From Mytilisepta virgata (Eukaryota > Mollusca > Bivalvia > Mytilida > Mytilidae): DNA of 64,000 bases. Location of the stretch: positions 51,410,341 through 51,474,340 of the forward strand of contig CM051513.1 in NCBI GenBank assembly GCA_028015205.1, read 5' to 3'. Below the pieces are notes generated by a model. That model was not told the origin of the DNA and did not search any database. It was given only the letters and a program-made list of their open reading frames with translations. Positions 22,388 to 35,274 of this stretch are shown here, one piece after another. A program made the position numbers and the translations under genes. Position 1 is the first letter of the stretch. The number at the start of each line of letters is the position of its first letter.

Positions 22388-24199
22388 ATGGCAACCGCAG
22401 ATGTCCAGATTCAACCCACTTGCGATGATAAACAAATCACCTTTGACCTTGACAAAAAAACAATATGGTATTGGCGGAGAGTACTGCTAATAAGGTACTA
22501 CTGTGAGCTGGGGAAAAATCATGATGTTAATGTATCATGGAATGACTTTGATAAAGCTAATAAGGTCCTCACACTTAATGACGAAGATGCTCCTTTTGTT
22601 GAGAAGAGTCCATCCACTTCTTTACAGAGAACAATGATTCAAATCTCACATCTAGAAAGTAAAATCATTACTATAACACTATATTATTCAACAAAGAAAT
22701 GCTTAATTCAGGGAAATTCATGAATTAAACGTAGTGTAGAAATGTGCCTCAAGGGAAGTAACCCAAAACAAAACATTGACAATATAGTAAAGAGAATGAA
22801 CAAGGTACAACTTCCTTCAATACCTGAAGTCTCACTAAACAGTAGTCAAACAACACCTAAAATCATAGATGACAATTTCGATTCATGTCTCAATATTTCT
22901 GCTGAAGATTCAAGTAAGAAAAATGCTGTGAACTCAAACATGGACCATGTGGACCAGAAAAACAAACCTGAAAATAAAAGTATTACTAAATCACCAGAAA
23001 ATAAACTTCCTGAATCAGAAAAGGATACCGATATCCAACACAAGCTTGTGGAAACCATACATTCCCTTGAAAATAAACTAATAGAGTGTCACACTAAGTA
23101 TAATGAAAGATTAGAAAATCTAAATACCATCATAAAACAATGGGAGACAAAGTTCTATCAGCTCGAAAAGAATCACAAACAAGATCTTGAGAGAAACATG
23201 GCAGTTATATTAAATAACATTGACAAAAAGTTATAAAGTATTGAAATCAAAATGTCTGATTTTGAAACCAAACTATCTGAGAAAGCTCAAGTAAATCAAA
23301 TGTCTAAATTAGAAAGAATTGTCCAGGAGAAACTTGAAGTTATCGAGAAAAGATGTGAAGATGTTATTAACACAAATACCAAAATCAATAAATTAGAGGC
23401 TCCTAACCCCCTCAGAAATGAATTTAACATTACCCTTAAAGCGCATGAGCGAAGTGCTGACATCGAGCAAAATGTACAAGTGCGTGACTCACCTAATACA
23501 AGACACAACAATACTCAACATGCCCAGTTATGGATCGTCGGCACATCATTAGTAAAAGATTTAAAAAAGAGTCTAATTTATCGTTCCAAAAGTGTAACCA
23601 TTACAACATTAAGGGACAAAACCATAAGAGGAGCACAAGAGTTTCTAGAGTCTGGAAAACTGTCCTCAGATAATATTCTATATCAGGTGGGATCAAATGA
23701 TCTAGAGGAAAAGGAACCAACACAAGTGGTCAAAGAAATAGAGTCACTCGTAATCAATACAAAAGAAAAACTTCCTAAATGTCAAATCATTGTTAGCCAG
23801 ATTTTACCAAGATATCCTAGAAACCAAAAACTCTCACATGAGTGTGAAGAAAAACGAAGGAAATGTAATCTGCTATTACAAGAATTATGTCAACATTATG
23901 AAGCTCCGTACGTCAAACATGAGAATCTAAACCAACGACACTTTTATGATGGTATTCATTTGAGTCAAAATGGTGGAATAGGTGCCTATGTTCTCAATTT
24001 GAAGGAAATTATTAATCCTCTTCTTGGTGTTATTAAGCAAGATGTAAAAGGACAAAGCAACTACAGAGGGTATACAAATCGTGTAAATCACTTCAGAGAC
24101 AATTTTATTCCTAAATTCAACCGACCTAATCAAGGGAATAGAGGAAACTTTAATAACAATCCGGAGTACCAAAGTGGAGGTTATCATAGATACAATTAA
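22388..24199 (+). pseudogene. LINE B ORF1: coiled coil plus SGNH-esterase-like domain
   Basis: A single frame from the ATG at 22388 to 24199 is interrupted by just two stop codons (TGA 22721, TAA at about 23234). The N-terminal ~110 residues (DKKTIWYWRRVLLIRYYCE) are of unknown type. A long coiled coil follows (about 23040-23390). Then comes an SGNH-like hydrolase: block I LWIVGTSLVKDL, block III-like YQVGSNDLEE and the catalytic DGIHLSQNG. The tail is Asn/Gly/Arg-rich and could bind RNA. In block I the usual GDS Ser position is a GTS, which keeps a Ser. Family knowledge: CR1-type ORF1 esterases. Confidence 0.8.
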
Positions 24200-25057
24200 G
24201 ATGGAGGAATTCAGAAAAGTGATATCAATATCAGGCTATTGAGATTAGCATTGGGTTTATAACTTTGTAACATTTACGAATAATGGGTTATAAGAAATTT
24301 GTTTGGACTGTTAACTTGTCACTAAATTTTTATAAGAATGTAAAAATATTTCAGCTTTGATAAGGAAAACATTTACATGATGTAGATTAAAACAATTGTT
24401 TCTTTGGATTTTTTTTTTTTTTTTTTTTTTTTAAATTATCAAAATAATTTCTATTGTTCATCTTGATGAATAAAATAAAGGTAAATTGTGAAGAGGTTAA
24501 GACAAAGATAAAATATAAATTAATGGGAAAGAATCTATTGTTTATTTAGACTTGATACAGCCATATTCATTTGTTATAAAGCTAACAGTATATGGTACAT
24601 GTACATGTATTACCTTTAATTTTATCCTGATTTCATTGTGAGTTATATACTGTAATATGTTTAACACTGTGTATTATTACATGTATATCATTGATGCGCA
24701 TAAAGGAATGCATTTGTTTTTTTTTTTTTTTTTTTTTTTTTTGTTTTTTTTTTTTTTCGTATAACTATGTCTTTACATACATTTGTATTTGTCAATTACA
24801 TTCAAAATAGAAATGATAGATCTATTATTTTATAAGAAGGAAAATTTAAATATTATACTCAAAAACAAAGAAAAACTTTATATTAAAGTAAAAGCAAATA
24901 CTTTAAAGTTTTAAACACATAGGAACAGAATGGACATTGTGAAAATCTTATATTGAACAAAATTTTATTATTGAAATAGAGTTATCCTTCTTTGCACGAT
25001 TAATTTTGTTTACACAAATACAAATTTGCACCATGATTTCATTATGTATATGTGAAT
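24200..25057 (+). other. LINE B inter-ORF spacer
   Basis: 858 bp with no coding signal, including T-runs of over 20 bases at 24411-24432 and a T-rich run at 24716-24757. Such long T-runs are prone to replication slippage; their counts may be assembly-sensitive. Confidence 0.6.
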
Positions 25058-28000
25058 ATGATTAATAACCTAACTATTAATTCCTGGAATATAAATGGAC
25101 TGGGAGGCAAATACAGAGATAATTTTTTCTTGTCTTGTTTAAAATATGACATATTCTTCTTGAAACTTGGAAGAGAGCAGATACTGATTTTAACATTCCT
25201 GATTATAAGATTATTCAAACTAGAGGCTCTAAAGAGCCTGTATCGCTCACCTGCATTGAACTTTTCATCTTGAGCAGAACTAAAGATTTGGCTGGTTTTT
25301 CTATAGGGTTCTATGTTCAATTAAGTTCGGCTGTGACAGCCTCATGGTTGACAGTCTAGGTCAATGGACACATTTCTAAAAGAGAACCCTCTAAGGACCA
25401 TTGCTACCAAGTCTAGTTCTAATTGGTTGAGTGGTTTCAGACCAGAAGATTTTTGAGTGAATTTCCCATAGGGTTCTATGTTAAACTAAGTTTGGTTCTG
25501 TCGGCCATCTTAGTTCACATTCCACGAAATCAGACAATTCTGAAATAGGACGTCCTAAGGACCATTGCTGCAAAGTCTGGTTCCAATTGGTCAAGTGGTT
25601 TCAGATAAGAAGATTTTTCAATGAATTTTCCCATGGGGCCTTATGTTAAACTAAGTTCAGTTGTGGCAGCCATCTCGGTTGACAGTCCAGGTCATGGGAC
25701 ACAATTCTGAAAGAGGACCATATAAGGACCATTGCTGCAAAGTCTGGTTTCAATTGGTAAAGTGGTTTCAGATAAAAAGATTTTTCAATGAATTTTCCCA
25801 TATGGCCCTATGTTTAACAAAGTTTAACTAAGTTCGGCTGTGGCTGCCATCTTTGTTAACAGTCCGGGTCATCAGACATCCGTCTAAAAGTGAACCTCCT
25901 AAGGACTACTACTGCCAAGTTTGGTTGCAACTGGCCTTGTAGTTTCATAGAAGAAGATTTTGGAAATTCATCCCCCCCTTTTTCTACTTTCAGTAACAGC
26001 AGGCATGTCTGTTGGAAGTCGAGGATGCCAGACATAAGTTTAGAAAGGGGCCACCCAAGGACCATTCCACCAAGGTTTGGTTCAAATTGGCTCAGGGGAG
26101 TTGACGAAAAAGTAAAATCCCCATAGGCTCAATGTTAAACTAGGTCCAGCCATGGCGGCCATGTTGGATGGCATTCGGGGAAACCGAACACATATTTTAA
26201 AAGGGGCCACCCAAGGACCATTACACCAAAGTTTGGTTCAAATTGGCCTAATGGTCTCAGAGAAGATAATGAAAATGTTAAAATTCCCATAGGGTCCAAG
26301 GTTAAACTATGTCCAACCATGGCAGCCATATTGGACAGCGCCCCGGAAAACCGAACAAAATTTTTAAAGGGGACCATCCAAGGACCATTCCACTTAAGTT
26401 TGGTTTAAATAGGTTCAGTGGTTTCAGAGGAGTTGACGAAAAAGTAAAATTCCCATAGGCTCAATGTTAAACTAAGTCCAGCCATGGCGGCCATGTTGGA
26501 TGGCGTTCGGGGAAACCGAACACAAATTTTAAAAGGGGCCACCCAAGGACCATTCCACCAAAGTTTGGTTCAAATTGGCCTTATGGTCTCAGAGAAGATA
26601 ACGAAAATGTTAAAATTCCCATAGGGTCCAAGGTTAAACTATGTCCGACCTTGGCAGCCATATTGGATGGCGCCCGGGAAAACCGAACACAGTTTTTAAA
26701 GGGGACCATCCAAGGACCATTCCACTTAAGTTTGGTTTAAATTGGTTCAATGGTTTCAGAGGAGTTGATAAAAATGTGAAAAGTTTACGACGACATACGA
26801 CGACGACGACGACGACGACGGACGCAAAGTGATGAGAATAGCTCACATGGCCTTTTAGGCCAGGTGAGCTAAAAAGTAGAAAAAAGAACAGACGCTCCAA
26901 AAGATATAGTGGAGGTATTATAATTCTTTATAAATCCATTCTACATAATGGAATAACTGAAGTAAAGGATATAACAACATTAAAAAATCGTATTTGGATT
27001 AAATTAAATAAAGATTTTTTTGGTCTAGTAAAAGATCTATACTTATGTGCCTGCTACGTACCCCCTTTAAGCTCCCCCTATTATGATGATGATTTCCTAA
27101 AGTTGGAAACCGAAATTACCCAAGTAACTGATAAAGGCAATATTCTTATTATAGGAGATTTAAATGCGAGAATCAGTAATCAACCTGACTTTATACAAAA
27201 TGAAAATGTTCATAATACTTTACAGGATATGCTGCCTGACGATTATGTACAAGACTCTAACTTAAGTAGAAATTCTTTAGATAAAATTTTTAATTTGCAA
27301 GGTCAGCAGTTGTTAGATCTCTGTATTGCCTCTCAATTACGGGTATTGAATGGTAGATTTATTGGTGATTCACTGGGTAATATGACTTGTTATAAACCTT
27401 GTGGATGTAGTACTATTGATTATGCTCTGACCAGTGTGGACCTTATAAACTCAGTTAACCTTTTCCAAATCTTAGATCCAACATATTTATCTGATCATGC
27501 TCAAATTGTTGTACATTTAAAGAGTAATATAAACATTTCTAATATAAGAAAAAATTTTAAAGCAAATGTGGTAGATGAAACCTATAAATGGGAGCAAAAT
27601 ATCTCCAAGGATAAATTATATATAGCCCTAGAAGATAAGAATATTAGAGATGGAATACTTAATTATGAGTCGACCCTGTTTGAAAAGAATATTTCAGGGG
27701 TAGAAAAAGCTGAATCTCAATTAAATAAAATATTTAAAACTTTAACTTTACATTCTTGTAAAGTTATTAAACCTAAACCTAAAAAGAAAGCAAAAAAGAA
27801 AAAGCCATGGGAAGACCAAGAATTGACTGATTTGAAAAAGACTATAGTCTCTATAGCCAAAATATTAAGAAAACAACCTTACAATTTAGCTTTGAGACAA
27901 AAATTTTTAAAACATTCTAAACAATGTAAAAAACTAATAAAAAAGAAAAGAAAATTATTCATTGATAATCTATATGATAAACTTACAAATCTAAGAGATT

Positions 28001-30234
28001 AAGATCCTAAACAATGTTGGAAAATTTTAAAATCACTTAAATATGAAGATACTAATAAATCTATTGAACTTCAAGCTGGTTTTCCTGAAATTGTTGAACA
28101 CTTTAAACAACAGGGACAACCTTTAAATTATGATAAAGAATTTAAAAAAACAGTGGAAGATGAAGTTTTTTCCACTGAATTAGATGATATCTCATATAAT
28201 GACATAACAGACAAACCTTTCACTATTTGTGAGATTAATAAGTGTATCAAAAAACTTAAAACTGGTAAGAGTGCTGGACCTGATCAAATCGGTAATGAAA
28301 TTATTAAATGCAGTGGAGTAGTAACATGTAAAGCAATAACTAAACTTTTTAACTTAATACTTGATTCAGGTAAATATCCATCCAGCTGGAGGAAATCTTT
28401 TATTATACTTATCCACAAATCTGGAGACAAATTAGATATAAACAATTATAGAGGAATATCTCTTCAAAACTGCATAGCTAAGTTATTAAGTGCAGTTGTG
28501 AATTCTAGAATAGTAAACTTCTATGAGGAAAAATTTGTTATGCAACAATTTGGATTTAGGAAAAATCACAGGACAACAGATAGTATTTTCATTCTAAGAT
28601 CATTAATGCTAAAGTATCTCACAAAAAATAAGAACAAAATTTATTCCTGTTTTGTTGATTTTCGCAAAGCATTCGACACAGTCTGGCATGGAGGTTTACT
28701 ATATAAATTAAAAAAGGAAAAAGTAGGAAAAAAACTATTTGAAGTGATTAAAGACATGTATGATAAATGTGAGTCCTCTATAAAAATAGAAAATGAACAC
28801 TCTGAGTTCTTTGAGGTAAATACAGGAGTGAAACAGGGAGATAGCTTAAGTCCAACCCTGTTTAACTGCTTTATAAATGATATTCACTCCATTTTTGATA
28901 AGACATGTGATCCTGTCCATCTAAATGAGTTTTCAATTAATAGTCTAAGCTTTGCTGATGATCTGATTATATTTTCAGAATCTTAAAGAGGCCTTCAGAT
29001 AGCTTTAAATAAACTAGAAAATTATTGTCATAAATGGCAATTAACTGTTAATAAAAATAAAACTAAAGTTATGATATTTCATGGCGGAAATAACTTGTGT
29101 CAAGCAAAGTTTCTCTATCAGAACTCAACTCTGACAGAAGTACAAGAATATACCTTTCTAGGCAATACTATTGACAGAAAGGGTAGATTTAAAAGATCTA
29201 TACAAGAACTTACAAAGAAAGGGCTAAAGGCCTTCTTTTCTTTGAAAAAATATATGTGTAATTTCCAACATGTTCCAGTTGACTTATCTTGTAAGCTTTT
29301 TGATTCTTTAATTAGACCTATAATTCTTTATAATAGTGAAATCTGGTATATGGAAGAATATTTTCCTATATATAAAGCAAAAAACAGAGCTAGAACCAAT
29401 GAAAATAGATGTGACACTTTATCATTGACTGACAGATCTAGTATGGAAAAACTTCATCATAAGTTTTGTAAATCTGTTCTTGGAATCAAGAAAACATCCA
29501 GCAATATTGCAGCAAAATCAGAGTTGGGTAGACTTCCCCTTGACTCATTTATCAAAGCACAAGTTTTACTATATTATACTCGCATTAACTGTAAAGAAAT
29601 TAATCCATTGGTTAAAGATGCACTTCTAGAGAACAAGACATTGTCACAAGAAGGCATTTATTCTTGGTATACTTTTGCTAAAGAAGTACTTGATGAATTT
29701 GACCTTAATGAAGAGGATCTTATGGAAGAAGACAGGCCCTTTAATCTTATTAAAAATCCAATTAAAAAATCTGTAAAATTGATTGTAAAACAACAATATG
29801 ATAAAATTATAATAGAAAAACTTAACAAAATAGATGAAAATTCTAAACTTTTTATCTATAGTAAAATTAAAAATGAAATAAAGATGGAGGATTATTTAAC
29901 AAATTAAAAAAATTTCAATAGCCGCAAAGTGCTTACTTAATTCCGCATTAGTGACCACAATTTAGAAATAGAAGTAGGTCGCTATAAAAAAGTTCCCAGA
30001 GAAGAAAGAGTTTGTAAAATTTGTAAAACACTAGATGATGAACATCACTTTTTCTTTACCTGTAAAACAAGTAATGAGATACGAAATATTTTGTTACGTA
30101 AAATCGAAAGGTTTTATCCCAATTTTAACCAGCTTAGTTCAATAGAGAGACTTAAAATCGTTCTTGACCCTATATCAGATATCTTGCCCAGCATTGTCGA
30201 CTATATAAAGCAATCAATTGAATTGCGAAAATAA
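25058..30234 (+). pseudogene. LINE B ORF2: AP-endonuclease and reverse transcriptase, interrupted
   Basis: The start at 25058 gives MINNLTINSWNINGLGGK. After a one-base shift the frame shows LETWKRADTDFNIPDYKI. It is cut at 25225 by the tandem-core insertion and resumes in frame at 26877 with RSKRYSGGIIILY. Endonuclease motifs follow: YVPPLSS, GDLNARI, STIDYALTS, LSDHAQIVV. RT motifs are SAGPDQIGN, NNYRGISLQN, FGFRKNHRTT, FVDFRKAFD, GVKQGDSLSP and SFADDLIIF. The Cys/His tail is CKICKTLDDEHHFFFTC, and the stop is at 30232. Premature stops occur at 28000, 28984, 29905 and near 29937, all in the same frame, so decay is modest. Confidence 0.88.
25225..26876. mobile_element. Pearl/Helitron-like non-autonomous element with ~165-bp tandem core
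   Basis: A 1652 bp insertion inside LINE B ORF2. TAGA occurs on both sides (25221-25224 and 26877-26880), and taking out one copy plus the insert restores the frame exactly. The left end has the palindrome ggctctaaagagcc then cgctcacctg; the right end has agctcacatggccttttagg, a ggccttttaggcc hairpin and aggtgagctaa. The core is about nine ~165 bp repeats (accatt anchors near 25397, 25558, 25727, 26057, 26217, 26384, 26549, 26715), followed by a (CGA)n microsatellite. This layout matches bivalve pearl/HINE elements by family knowledge. A Helitron-type 3' hairpin followed by CTAA is consistent with that, though a 4-bp duplication is not. Confidence 0.8.
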
Positions 30235-30395
30235 GGTCCACACTGGTCACTAATATCTATTTTAATTATATATAATTCATTTACATGTTGAATCATTTTG
30301 TTCTTATATGTTTTATGTTTGTCATTTTTCATTTGTATTTGCTGAACCCGTCAGGGTTTTATGTTTTGCAAATAAATGATATATGATCTAATGAC

Positions 30396-30780
30396 TTCTT
30401 AATATAAGAAATGACTGCTTTGATTTCATCAGGTGTTGATGAGTTAAATATGAAAGATAACGTTTTTTTTTCAAAGTGTAATAAGAATTGTTCTCTGAAA
30501 TTTAAATTAATTCTACAATGAAAAAAAACAAGTGTTGTTCATAGCCGAGTTCATTACAAAATTTATCTTTGATCTCCCTGTTTCTATAGGTAAGTCATGA
30601 ACAGACACCCTAAAGGAGTAGGGCCACGAAGGGGTAAAATTGCCCTATATGTGGAAATCATATCATTCTAAGTTGGGAACTAGTATTTTAAAAATGCATG
30701 TCTTTTCTCAAATTACTCTTACTTTTTACTTTACAGTGCCTAAAGTTGGAGTGCCTAAAGTGGGGTAGTTGAATTATTGA
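30396..30780. other. No gene recognised; LINE B flank to BEL relic
   Basis: Short AT-rich stretch with no domain, between the LINE B tail and the first BEL/Pao protease codons. Around 30590 it has ataggtaagtcatgaacaga and a ccaaaggagtagggcc-like segment that may belong to the BEL element, but no LTR could be matched. Confidence 0.45.
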
Positions 30781-30802
30781 TAGGAATGGATTTAACGCCA
30801 AA

Positions 30803-33800
30803 GTGAAAAGGGAGCGTACATTGTTAGTCCGAGACAAGAAAACAAACTATGTAACACTAAAGACTGTACCTGTAATTTTGAAAAATGGCGACCGCCATGT
30901 TAAAGTGAATGCTTTGCTAGATGATGCAAGCACAAAAACGTACATTAATGCCGATGTTGCTGCAGAATTGGGATTACAAGGGCAAGTTCAAAAGGTGACA
31001 GTAAATGTTCTTAATAATATTGTATCGTTCGAAACAATACCAGTTGAAGTTGGGCTTCAAAGTTTAAATGGCCAAACAGGTGTGAAAATTACAGCGTTTA
31101 CTACAAATCGTGTAACTGGTAATATGCAACCAATTAATTGGAATCAACATGCTAGAAAATGGGAACATCTTGCAGGAATCCAGTTTCCGAATCTTGGACC
31201 TCGAACTACAGTAGATATGTTGATCGAACTTGACTACTAAGATTTGCATTATTCTTATCGAGATGTACGAGGGCAAAATGGTGAGCCCATAGCAATACTT
31301 ACTCCGTTGGGTTGGACATGAATCGGTAACCGAAATGATGGACAGGACCAAACACTCTTTAATCGTACGTACTTTGTTCATGATCGAGAAAATGGTAGTG
31401 ACCTAGATAACATTGTGAAGGAAGTTCTGGGAAATCGAAAACGTCAAAAGTCAAGGTGAAAAGTTAATTTTGAATAACAAAGAGCGACAAGCGTTGGCAA
31501 ACGTAGAAGAATCATTGAAGTTCGTGGACGGACATTATGAAGTTGGTGTACCGTGGAAGGATAATTCACCAGAATTACCCGACAACTACAATATGGCATT
31601 GCATAGATTAGTAAATACCGAGAAAAGGCTCATCAGAAGTCCGGAAATCGCAACTGCATATACAGAGACTATCGATAAATACATTGAGAAATGATATGTC
31701 CGTAAAGTTACTAGTGATGACAATAGAACAACGAGGAAATGATATTTACCACATTTTCCAGTAGTTCTACCAGATAAGGACACAAAAAGACAAGTATTGT
31801 ATTCGACGCATCGGCAAGGTATGACGGAATTTCTCTCAATGACGTGAGTCATCAATACCTATGTTACATAGGGGTTTAATAGATGTGCTACTTCGTTTTC
31901 GAAAGTATCCGGTAGCATTAGTCTGTGACATAGCGGAGATGTATTTGAGGATAAAAATTCCACCGAAGGACAGATCGTTTTTGTGGCGCTGCTTAAAGAC
32001 AGGATGTAAACCGGAGCAATCTGAATTCAACAGTGTAGTATTTGGTGTTAATTCATTGCCATTTCAAGCGCAGTATGTGTCGCAAAACATGCCGAGATGA
32101 ACAAGGATACCTTCCCGATGGCAGCTGAAACCGTATTGAAATCGACGTAAAAGGATGACAGCATGGACTTCGTTATTAGTGATGAGCAAGGAATCGAACT
32201 TTACAATCAATTATCGACGTTATGGGGAAAAGCCGGTATGTATGCACGAAAATGGCTCTCTAATTCAAAAGTTGTCTTGCAATGTATTCCAGAAGAAAAT
32301 GGAAAAGAAGTGGATTTAGATGAAGGAGAATTGCCGTCCGTAAAAACACTTGGCGTTTTATGGCAAGCGGAAGATGACATATTCACATTCAAAGCAAACC
32401 CGCCCGATGAACACTTTAAATTTACCAAAAGGAACTTTCTTAGGAAATAGCCATGTTATTTGATCCGTTGGGATTTATTGCGCCGTATTCGATCAGGGCA
32501 AAAATATTAATGTAAGAAATATGGCAAGCTGGTTTAGATTGGGACGATATATTCGACGATGTTTTGGTAAACAAATCGAAGGAATGGTTCAATGAACTAG
32601 ATGAACTTTACAATTGAGTCAAAGAGTTACATCAACAAGTCTCCAAACGTTCGCTGATGCTTCACAAGACGCTTACGGATGTGCCATTTACGCAAGAAAT
32701 GTATATGAAAGTGGGATGGTTTCTACACGTTTAATTACTGCTAAGTCAAGAGTTTCTCCGTTAATGTCCGTTAGTATTCCTCGACTTGAATTGAGGCCGC
32801 AGTATTGGGATTACAAAAAGGACAAATATACCTTAGTGTCCTAAGGAGCAATCATAGAAACGTAATCCACCGGACAGACAAACCCGGGAAGACAAATGAA
32901 CGACCACAAGCACAACAAACAAACACAGAAAACTAAAAAACAATGAACAACACGAACTCCTATAAAAACCAGGAGTGAACCCAGGTGCTCCGGAATGGTA
33001 AGTAGTTCCTGCTCCGTATACGGCACGAAGTTCAACAAAGTCAATCCGGGGGAAGTCATCGGTGGAGGCACATGAAAGGTTACGACAGTGGGAACAGGTC
33101 CAACATCATCTTAGATATTGGAACACTGTAATGGTCATTCAATTCGTGATGACGACCGTAAAATTTCCTAAGTGATGACATCAACTTATCCCTGGCAATT
33201 GACAATTTCAGTAAGACGAGCATTGGACATACCGAAAGACGATATGACCTTTTGGTCAGATAGCATGAATGTGTTATACTGGATCAGAGGTAAAAGCCAT
33301 GAATTTAAGCCGTTTGTAGCGAATCGCATCGGTAAAATACACAGTTCAACGAATCCGAAGCAGTGACGTCATGTACAGACAATGATAACCCAGCGGACTT
33401 AGTTTCAAGGGGAAGGCATGTTAAGCAGTTGACATCGGACGTTATTTGGTGGAATGGTCCAGATTTTTTACAACAAGTAGAATCTGAATGGCCACAAACG
33501 AACATTGAAAGACTAAACGTATGCGATCAAGAACTAAAACGTCTCAATAAAGAGAGTAGCGGAAATACGCATTTAAATCAAGTGGAGTGTACATTGAAGA
33601 GTATTCATACTAGTGATTCAGAGTGGCGTTTAGATCCCCTGCGTTATTCAAGTTTTGTAAGACTAGTTCGTGTACAAGCGTATGTGTACAGATTTATCGA
33701 CAATTGTTGACGTAAACGAGGAGAAAGTCGAGCTGGAACGTTGTGTCCGACTGACGTTGAAGATGCAAATTATCAGAAACGCACAAAAGGAATCATTTAC

Positions 33801-33940
33801 CAATGAATATAGGTGTTTAGTGGACAAAAAAAAGATTTACCGAAAGATAGCAAATTGTTAAGTTTATATCCTAGAATCGATGAGGACGGAATTATCACAT
33901 GTGACGGGCGACTGAAATATGCTGATTTTCTCTCATATAT
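30803..33940 (+). pseudogene. BEL/Pao pol relic: protease, RT, RNase H, integrase N-terminus
   Basis: The protease region shows VNALLDDASTKTYIN and later GEPIAILTPLGWT. RT shows GVPWKDNSPELPDNYN, CDIAEMYLRIKI, FLWRC, VVFGVNSLPFQAQYV, then a damaged catalytic box (a stop where Tyr should be, followed by AAG GAT GAC AGC) and GMYARKWLSNS, VKTLGVLWQ. The RT/RNase H boundary has FDPLGFIAPYS, TFADASQDAYGCAIY and SIPRLEL; after an inserted repeat, FWSDSMNVLYWIRG, FVANRIG and NPADLVSRG. It ends in the integrase N-terminal RIDEDGIITCDGRLKYADF. Frame changes and stops are many. No gag, integrase core or LTRs were found, so it is a truncated fossil. Confidence 0.88.
32829..33165. repeat. Dispersed repeat inserted in the BEL/Pao RNase H region
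   Basis: Pol homology stops after SIPRLEL near 32790-32830 and resumes near 33172. The intervening DNA contains ccaggtgctccggaatggta and ctgctccgtatacgg, which in reverse complement matches the start of the repeat at 60060-60150. No target duplication was resolved. Confidence 0.55.
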
Positions 33941-34628
33941 GTCCGATTTCCGATTATTTTACTATCTTATTTTATTATCTTTAAAGCTCAGCTTGAAGTT
34001 AACACTGAAAACAATTTAAGTTTGTCATTAAGCGTCATTTCGTCTTGATGTCTTTCTGCTTAATCTAACAGAACCACTCCTGCTACACTTATAACGTCGC
34101 CAAACCGCCCAGTTGGAATTGTGTTTTTCGAGTACAGGAGACAAAAGGTAAGAAAGAATTTGTTAATGGTTTTATACATATCAAGTAGACACAATTCCGA
34201 ACATAGAAAACTCTTTGGTTTATTTACTGTTTAAAGTAACCAATTCCAACAACCACTAAAACGTGGTATCCAAATCGCCAAGGTAGAGATTTTCCGTCAG
34301 TTCAACAGTTATGCAAAAATACTATTGCATATATAAGTATATGATTTTTAGCACTTTCCCGCAGACTTTTTCAAATGTTTCCTGTGACTGAAAAAAAATC
34401 AAGACGTATGGACAATCTAGGTACTCTGACCGAAATGGGTTCCCCGGCGTTAGATATTAACTCCTCTAGAACTCCTGCAATTTTATTGCAAATAAATGGC
34501 ACACGACGCTATTTAAACATTTATCATTACATTAAAAGTGATATCATAATGTAATTAGATTAGGCATATTAGCGGGTGCGTCCATTTTTCGCGTTTCCGC
34601 GTTCTCGTCTTGTATTTTTGAAGACAAA
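33941..34628. other. No gene recognised
   Basis: AT-rich sequence between the BEL relic and the 5' LTR of element E. No open frame with a domain, and no repeat with clear ends. Confidence 0.55.
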
Positions 34629-35234
34629 TGTTATATATTGGTTTTACTTTACTAAATTGTAAATTTTTATTTATCCATTTTCTAAGTTTCTTATTTAAAT
34701 AAACATCATTTCATTGCAACTTTCTCAGAGAATGGTAACAGTATGGTTCCAACATGAGTCATGTATATCATCAAGTTAAGTTTGGATAACACCAGGTCAA
34801 GATTAAGATAAGGAACATTGGCATATTTCAATACACATTCATTTCATGTAGTGACATCTTTATATATGTCTTCATCTTTGATTTCTAAATTTGTAAGAAA
34901 GATTATGATTGGACGAGAGAGTGAAAAAGAGAAAATATGATGGGAGGAGTTTGTGAGTTAGGAATTGTGTATTAGGTGAAAGTAAGAAAGTGGGAATGAG
35001 AGATAAATAAGTTAAGATCAAAGAATAAGTTAAACTTCGGAGAGTTAGAGAATAAGGTTAGAACATCAGAGAGAGATTAAGTTTACCATCAGAGAAATAA
35101 CATCATTTAATGTGTATAACATCATTTTGGATATAATAAATACTGAACTTTAACAGACTTAATATGTAGAAAAGCCTCTCGCAAGGGACGAAAAACCATC
35201 CCAATACTTCACACCCATTTAGTACAACATTACA
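34629..35234 (+). repeat. Element E 5' LTR
   Basis: 606 bp. Contains attttggatataataaatac and gtagaaaagcctctcgcaag, both present in the 3' copy, plus an internal ~190 bp segment that the 3' copy lacks. Confidence 0.88.
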
Positions 35235-35274
35235 TGGTGAAGAACCTCGAACTTACAAAATACTGTGATAGTGA

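Larger units (their letters stand above)
22231..30395 (+). mobile_element. LINE B: CR1-like non-LTR retrotransposon with an inserted tandem-core element
   Basis: The order is a short leader, an esterase-type ORF1 (22388-24199), an 858 bp spacer with two long poly-T tracts (about 24411-24432 and 24716-24757), ORF2 (25058-30234) and a 3' UTR ending near a gtcagggttttatgttttgc and aaataaatgatatatgatc segment. ORF1 is disrupted by two in-frame stops only. ORF2 has one frameshift, one 1.65 kb insertion and a few in-frame stops. An SGNH-esterase ORF1 is a hallmark of CR1-group LINEs by family knowledge. Confidence 0.82.
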
